This document shows, piece by piece, positions 7,110 through 10,308 of a stretch of DNA of 10,308 nt. The notes beneath the pieces were generated by a model. It was not told where the DNA came from. It searched no databases and was given only the letters and a program-made list of their open reading frames with translations. Origin of the DNA: an uncultured Campylobacter sp. (lineage in GTDB: Bacteria; Campylobacterota; Campylobacteria; Campylobacterales; Campylobacteraceae); NCBI GenBank assembly GCA_938041615.1, contig CALISV010000172.1, positions 1 to 10,308 on the forward strand, read 5' to 3'. The translations under genes were made by a program, and so were the position numbers. How positions within the stretch are numbered: position 1 is the first letter of the stretch; every line of letters begins with the position of its first letter.

Positions 7110-7814
7110 ATGGCAAACGGACTAGAAACCAATAACTTTACGGTAAACAACCAAGCCGCCAAAAAATCGGCGGACGCCCTACAAAAGGCCGCAGGCACCA
7201 ATCCAAACGCCCAGCTAGACAAGGACGCTTTTATGAAACTTCTTTTGACCGAGCTTCAGTATCAAGACCCGACAAGCCCGATGGATACGGAAAAAATGCT
7301 AACTCAAACTAGCCAGCTAGCCTCGCTTGAAATGCAAGAAAATACGAACAAAATGATGCAAAAGCTAGCCGACCAGCTAAAAAATAGCACAAATATGTAC
7401 GCCGTCGGAGTGCTCGGCAAGATGGCTAAAATCGGCGATAGCGGCATAGTAAAAGAAGAAGGCGCAGGCGTCAAATTTGCGGGATTTTTAGAAAGCGCGG
7501 CAAAAGGCGGCACGATAAATATAAGAGATAATAGCGGCAAACTCGTAAGAACGCTGGAGTTTGGCGAAGCAAAAGCCGGCGCAAACAACTTCGAGTGGGA
7601 CGGCAAGGATAGTGCGGGCAACGACGCAAAAGCAGGCACCTACTCCGTAGAGATAAACTACGTAGATCTCGCGGGTAAAGCTAGAAGCGGCGGCGTAGGT
7701 AACTATCTCGTAGAGGGCGTCAAATTTATCGACGGCGTAGCGCAAGTAAAGGTTGGCGGACAATACGTCAGCATCGACAAAGTCAAAGAATTTACTGAGC
7801 CGTCAAAAGGATAA
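7110..7814 (+). CDS. flgD: Flagellar hook capping/assembly protein FlgD
   Basis: FlgD is exported to the tip of the growing hook, forms the cap and guides polymerisation of FlgE subunits; it is later replaced by hook-filament junction proteins. The 234-residue product shows the conserved FlgD N-terminal motif AFMKLLLTELQYQDPTSPMD (40-59), followed by the Gln/Met-rich helix with TSQLASLEMQENTN. After a short linker comes a FlgD Ig-like domain containing GTINIRDNSGKLVRTLEFG and FEWDGKDSAGNDAKAGTYSV (about 134-182). Length is normal for the family. The ATG is preceded by AAAGGAT (7098-7104). It lies 47 bases after fliK, a gap that holds its own sigma-54 promoter, and only 4 bases before flgE, so flgD and flgE form one operon. 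Confidence 0.95.
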   Translation: MANGLETNNFTVNNQAAKKSADALQKAAGTNPNAQLDKDAFMKLLLTELQYQDPTSPMDTEKMLTQTSQLASLEMQENTNKMMQKLADQLKNSTNMYAVGVLGKMAKIGDSGIVKEEGAGVKFAGFLESAAKGGTINIRDNSGKLVRTLEFGEAKAGANNFEWDGKDSAGNDAKAGTYSVEINYVDLAGKARSGGVGNYLVEGVKFIDGVAQVKVGGQYVSIDKVKEFTEPSKG

Positions 7815-7818
7815 ATCC

Positions 7819-9450
7819 ATGGTAAGAAGCCTATATAACGGCGTTAGCGGAGTCAGAACGCAGGGGTTTAGCATGGATGTGTGGGCGCATAACATCGCCA
7901 ACATAAATAACGTCGGCTATACAGCTTCGATACCGGAATTTAAGACCACTTTTTACCAAACCTCCTTTGCCGCTGGCAATAACCCAACCCAAGACCAAGT
8001 CGGCCTCGGCGCCACCGGCATGACGACGGCGCTTAGCTTTTATAAGCAAGGCGCGTTTATGAAAACAGATAATGTCCTGGATATGGCAATCGGCGGCAAG
8101 GGATTTTTCGGCGTAACGAACGGCTCTGGCACATACTATACGCGCGCCGGTAGCTTTGGCGTAGATAAAGAAAGATATCTCGTAACAAATCAAGGCAACT
8201 ACGTCCTAGGTACGCAAAACGCGCTAACCCAGGTCGCTCCTAGCCCGGGCGCGATAGAGGCTTTTGGTAGAGTAAACAGCACGGCTGCAGTCACGCAGGC
8301 CTACACGCCAAGCATTGACACGACAGATCTTGACCTTGGCGACATCGGCTCTCAGGGCAAGATTCGCCTGCCGGAGTTTTTGTATCTGCCGACTAAACCG
8401 ACGTCGAAGGTTACCTTTAAAGGCAATCTCGACTCGTCTTTTAAAACCGAGCCAACCACTTTGCCAGTCGATACCGCGACCTATACGAGTAACATAGATA
8501 ACCCATCTAGAACTATAAATTTACGCGGACGAGTCACGGCTGACGATACGATAACTCGCCCTAGAAAAGGCGATCTAGTCACCGTAACGGCAACCGACGC
8601 AAACGGCAAAACGGCTGAATTTAGCGCTCCGATCGACGAAAACGGCAACTGGAGCATAAGTCAAAAATTTGAAAGGGATTTTGATCTAACGACCGCGCCG
8701 AATTTGACTGCGAAAATAAACACGACTAAAGAAGCGGCAAATCAAGAAAAATTCGTAACCGAGCTTTTAAATGCGGACGGCACTAAAAATAAACTTGAGC
8801 TAACGCTAACAAAACGCGTACCTCAGGGCGCTAACGGTACAGTTTGGGATGCGGCGGCGACCGTAAAAGACGCAAGCGGCGCAGTGGTCTCAAATACTAA
8901 CGGCGAGCTAAATTTTGATTACGAAGGTAGGCTTGTTAGCTCTACTTTAAGCGCCCTAGATAATAACGGCTCGCAAATCGAGCTAGACTTCGGCACTCCC
9001 GTGGCTGCGGGTCAAATTTACTCAGGCGTCACTAGCACGTCTCAAGCCAAAAGCATCTCGATCGCTCAAGACGGCGTACGCGAGGGTATTTTAAAGGATT
9101 ATTACACCAACGATTCGGGAAACATCTTGGCACAGTTTACAAATGGCCAAGTCCGCTCCGTCGGCAAAGTCGCTCTCTATCACTTCCAAAACGAGCAAGG
9201 TCTTGCAAAAATGGGCGATAATATCTATTCGCAAAGCGCGAATTCCGGCGCGGCCTTTTTCTATAAAGACGCAGGCGGCAAAAGTATCTACGGCGCCAAA
9301 CTGGCTAGCAGCACGCTAGAACAGTCAAACGTCGATCTAGCACAAGCTCTAACCGAGATCATCGTCACGCAAAAGGCCTACGACGCTAACGCCAAGAGTA
9401 TAACAACCAGCAACGAAATGCTTCAGCGCGCGATCGAGCTAAAACGCTAA
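7819..9450 (+). CDS. flgE: Flagellar hook protein, FlgE family
   Basis: This is a structural subunit of the flagellar hook family, exported by the flagellar type III system. The 543-residue product has the rod/hook N-terminal signature (MVRSLYNGVSGVRTQGFSMD and NIANINNVGYT, about 1-36), the basal-body FlaE-type middle with DMAIGGKGFFGV and VTFKGNLDSS, a beta-rich Ig-like insert (about 229-300), and the C-terminal coiled segment SNVDLAQALTEIIVTQKAYD to MLQRAIELKR. The frame is open from ATG 7753, but ATG 7819 is chosen because the protein there begins with the family N-terminus and has AAAAGGA (7805-7811) in front, overlapping the end of flgD. As I recall, Campylobacter and Helicobacter carry two FlgE-like proteins: a shorter one in the fliK-flgD locus and a larger major hook protein elsewhere. 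This gene matches the shorter one in length and place, so it may not be the main hook subunit. Confidence 0.93.
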   Translation: MVRSLYNGVSGVRTQGFSMDVWAHNIANINNVGYTASIPEFKTTFYQTSFAAGNNPTQDQVGLGATGMTTALSFYKQGAFMKTDNVLDMAIGGKGFFGVTNGSGTYYTRAGSFGVDKERYLVTNQGNYVLGTQNALTQVAPSPGAIEAFGRVNSTAAVTQAYTPSIDTTDLDLGDIGSQGKIRLPEFLYLPTKPTSKVTFKGNLDSSFKTEPTTLPVDTATYTSNIDNPSRTINLRGRVTADDTITRPRKGDLVTVTATDANGKTAEFSAPIDENGNWSISQKFERDFDLTTAPNLTAKINTTKEAANQEKFVTELLNADGTKNKLELTLTKRVPQGANGTVWDAAATVKDASGAVVSNTNGELNFDYEGRLVSSTLSALDNNGSQIELDFGTPVAAGQIYSGVTSTSQAKSISIAQDGVREGILKDYYTNDSGNILAQFTNGQVRSVGKVALYHFQNEQGLAKMGDNIYSQSANSGAAFFYKDAGGKSIYGAKLASSTLEQSNVDLAQALTEIIVTQKAYDANAKSITTSNEMLQRAIELKR

Positions 9451-9478
9451 ATTTAACCCGCAAATTTGACGCTGGTTT

Positions 9479-9512
9479 TTAAATTTGGCTGCAACCGTAA
9501 AGCCAAATTTAA
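9479..9512 (+). repeat. 12-bp inverted repeat after flgE
   Basis: TTAAATTTGGCT (9479-9490) and AGCCAAATTTAA (9501-9512) form a perfect 12-bp stem with a 10-base loop, 28 bases after the flgE stop codon. No T-run follows on either strand, so it is not a standard intrinsic terminator. It may protect or end the flgDE message, or be a binding site; AAATTT is also very common in this genome, which lowers its weight. Confidence 0.6.
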
Positions 9513-9539
9513 CGCGATAAAATAGTCTACTTCAAGATA

Positions 9540-9563
9540 TCTAAATAAATTTTTAGCTAAAAT
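9540..9563 (+). promoter_or_regulatory. Candidate sigma-70 promoter of nrdB
   Basis: GCTAAAAT (-10 hexamer TAAAAT at 9558-9563) follows an AT-rich stretch with TTTTT just upstream, the usual Campylobacter pattern in which no -35 box is conserved. Transcription would start near 9570. A second TAAAAT at 9518-9523 is an alternative with a poorer upstream region. Some promoter is needed here, since the flgE operon appears functionally unrelated to nrdB. Confidence 0.4.
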
Positions 9564-9598
9564 CAGCCCCAAAAATTTACCGAATAAAGAAAAAAATT

Positions 9599-10308
9599 AT
9601 GAACCGAAAACGAATCTACAACCCAAGCTCAAACGAAAATTTGACCGATCGCCGCGTATTTAACGGCAATCCGCACGGCATTTTAAATTTCACCAAGGCA
9701 AAATACCAGTGGGCGCTCAAGCTCTGGGACCTGATGGAAGCTAACACGTGGTTTCCAAAAGAGGTCGACACCACCGACGACGTACGCGACTACGCCTACA
9801 ACCTCACGCAGGCCGAAAAGCGCATGTATGACCTAGTCTGGAGCCAGCTCATCTCGATGGATAGCTTCCAGACAAACAACCTAGCCGACAACATCAACCC
9901 ATACATCACCGCACCCGAGATCAACGCCTGTTTAGCGCGCCAAGCCTACGAGGAGGCCAACCACTCCAAGTCCTACGCCGTCATGGTCGAGGCCATCTGC
10001 GACAACACGGACCTGATCTACGAGATGGAAAAGCACGACGAGGTTTTGCGCGAGAAAAACGACTACATCTCAAGCGTTTACGAGGAGCTTGCAGGCGAAG
10101 TGACCGACGAGAAGCTACTTCTTGCGATGGTTGCAAATCAAATTTTAGAGGGCATTTATTTTTACAGCGGCTTTACGGCGATTTATGCACTGGCGCGTGC
10201 AGGCAAGATGCTAGGCAGCGCGCAGATGATCCGCTTTATCCAGCGCGACGAGATCACGCATCTGCTATTATTTCAAAACATGATAAATAGCGTTCGCACC
10301 GAGCGTCC
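9599..10308 (+). CDS. nrdB: Class I ribonucleoside-diphosphate reductase beta subunit NrdB (3' end missing)
   Basis: NrdB holds the di-iron centre and tyrosyl radical used by NrdA to reduce ribonucleotides to deoxyribonucleotides in the cytoplasm. The window contains 236 codons. The expected ligands appear with E. coli spacing: D88 in MDSFQ, E119 and H122 in [10 protein letters not shown]184 in ILEGIYFY, E218 and H221 in RDEITH (E. coli D84, E115, H118, E204, E238, H241). The radical tyrosine is Y126 (E. coli Y122), so this is not the Phe-containing class Ic type. ATG 9599 is the first in-frame start after a TAG at 9554-9556. Its Shine-Dalgarno is weak (TAAAGA, 9585-9590). The family length is about 340-375, so roughly the last third, including the C-terminal tail that binds NrdA, lies outside the window. 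Confidence 0.96.
   Translation, partial: MNRKRIYNPSSNENLTDRRVFNGNPHGILNFTKAKYQWALKLWDLMEANTWFPKEVDTTDDVRDYAYNLTQAEKRMYDLVWSQLISMDSFQTNNLADNINPYITAPEINACLARQAYEEANHSKSYAVMVEAICDNTDLIYEMEKHDEVLREKNDYISSVYEELAGEVTDEKLLLAMVANQILEGIYFYSGFTAIYALARAGKMLGSAQMIRFIQRDEITHLLLFQNMINSVRTER

Noticed and set aside
7753..7818. Longer FlgE start at ATG 7753
   Set aside because: It would add 22 residues without family similarity inside the end of flgD; ATG 7819 has a ribosome binding site and gives the standard hook-family N-terminus.
8315..8497. 60-codon plus-strand frame inside flgE
   Set aside because: It is an out-of-frame shadow, rich in Arg and Leu, in the middle of a well-supported FlgE protein.
9474..9490. 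Possible sigma-54 site in the flgE-nrdB gap (GG followed by AAATTTGGC)
   Set aside because: GC does not fall ten bases after GG, so the strict spacing fails.
1..10308. Search for CRISPR array, tRNA, insertion sequence, toxin-antitoxin pair or phage-defence genes
   Set aside because: None is visible. All long gaps are under about 150 bases, and every gene belongs to a known uptake, flagellar or nucleotide-metabolism family.

Overview
The window looks like chromosomal DNA from an epsilonproteobacterium, most likely a Campylobacter with a higher GC content than C. jejuni (for example the oral/gut C. showae, C. rectus, C. curvus or C. concisus group). The signs are the constant use of AAATTT/AAATTTAA in coding DNA, two sigma-54 type promoters of the Campylobacter flagellar kind, and the fliK-flgD-flgE gene order. 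The species call is inference. All genes are on the + strand, they are tightly packed, and no gene-free stretch exceeds about 150 bases.

Region 1 (1-5492) is an iron-siderophore uptake operon: an ATP-binding protein cut by the window start (FhuC-like), a periplasmic binding protein (FhuD-like), a double-length fused permease (FhuB-like) and a TonB-dependent outer-membrane receptor (FhuA-like). The first three genes overlap by 1 and 4 bases; the receptor follows after 18 bases with a strong ribosome binding site. The FhuD-like protein keeps the Arg and Trp positions that line the hydroxamate pocket of E. coli FhuD, and the receptor resembles FhuA up to its C-terminal cysteine pair. The expected substrate is therefore ferrichrome or another ferric hydroxamate. 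The receptor would bring it across the outer membrane with TonB energy, FhuD would carry it through the periplasm, and FhuB with FhuC would import it.

Region 2 (5493-5613) is a compact boundary: a three-copy 13-bp tandem repeat that includes the receptor stop codon, a strong intrinsic terminator, a sigma-54 promoter with exact GG-N10-GC spacing, and an inverted repeat covering the ribosome binding site and start codon of the next gene.

Region 3 (5614-9450) is a flagellar hook-assembly cluster: fliK (hook-length control), flgD (hook cap/scaffold) and flgE (hook protein family). A second sigma-54 promoter lies in the 47-base gap between fliK and flgD, so flgDE can be transcribed separately from fliK.

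Region 4 (9451-10308) holds an inverted repeat, a possible sigma-70 promoter and the first 236 codons of nrdB, the small subunit of class I ribonucleotide reductase, cut by the window end. All iron ligands and the radical tyrosine seen so far are intact.

I found no mobile element, CRISPR array, tRNA, rRNA or clear new biological system. The most interesting material is regulatory: the boundary before fliK and the pair of sigma-54 promoters.
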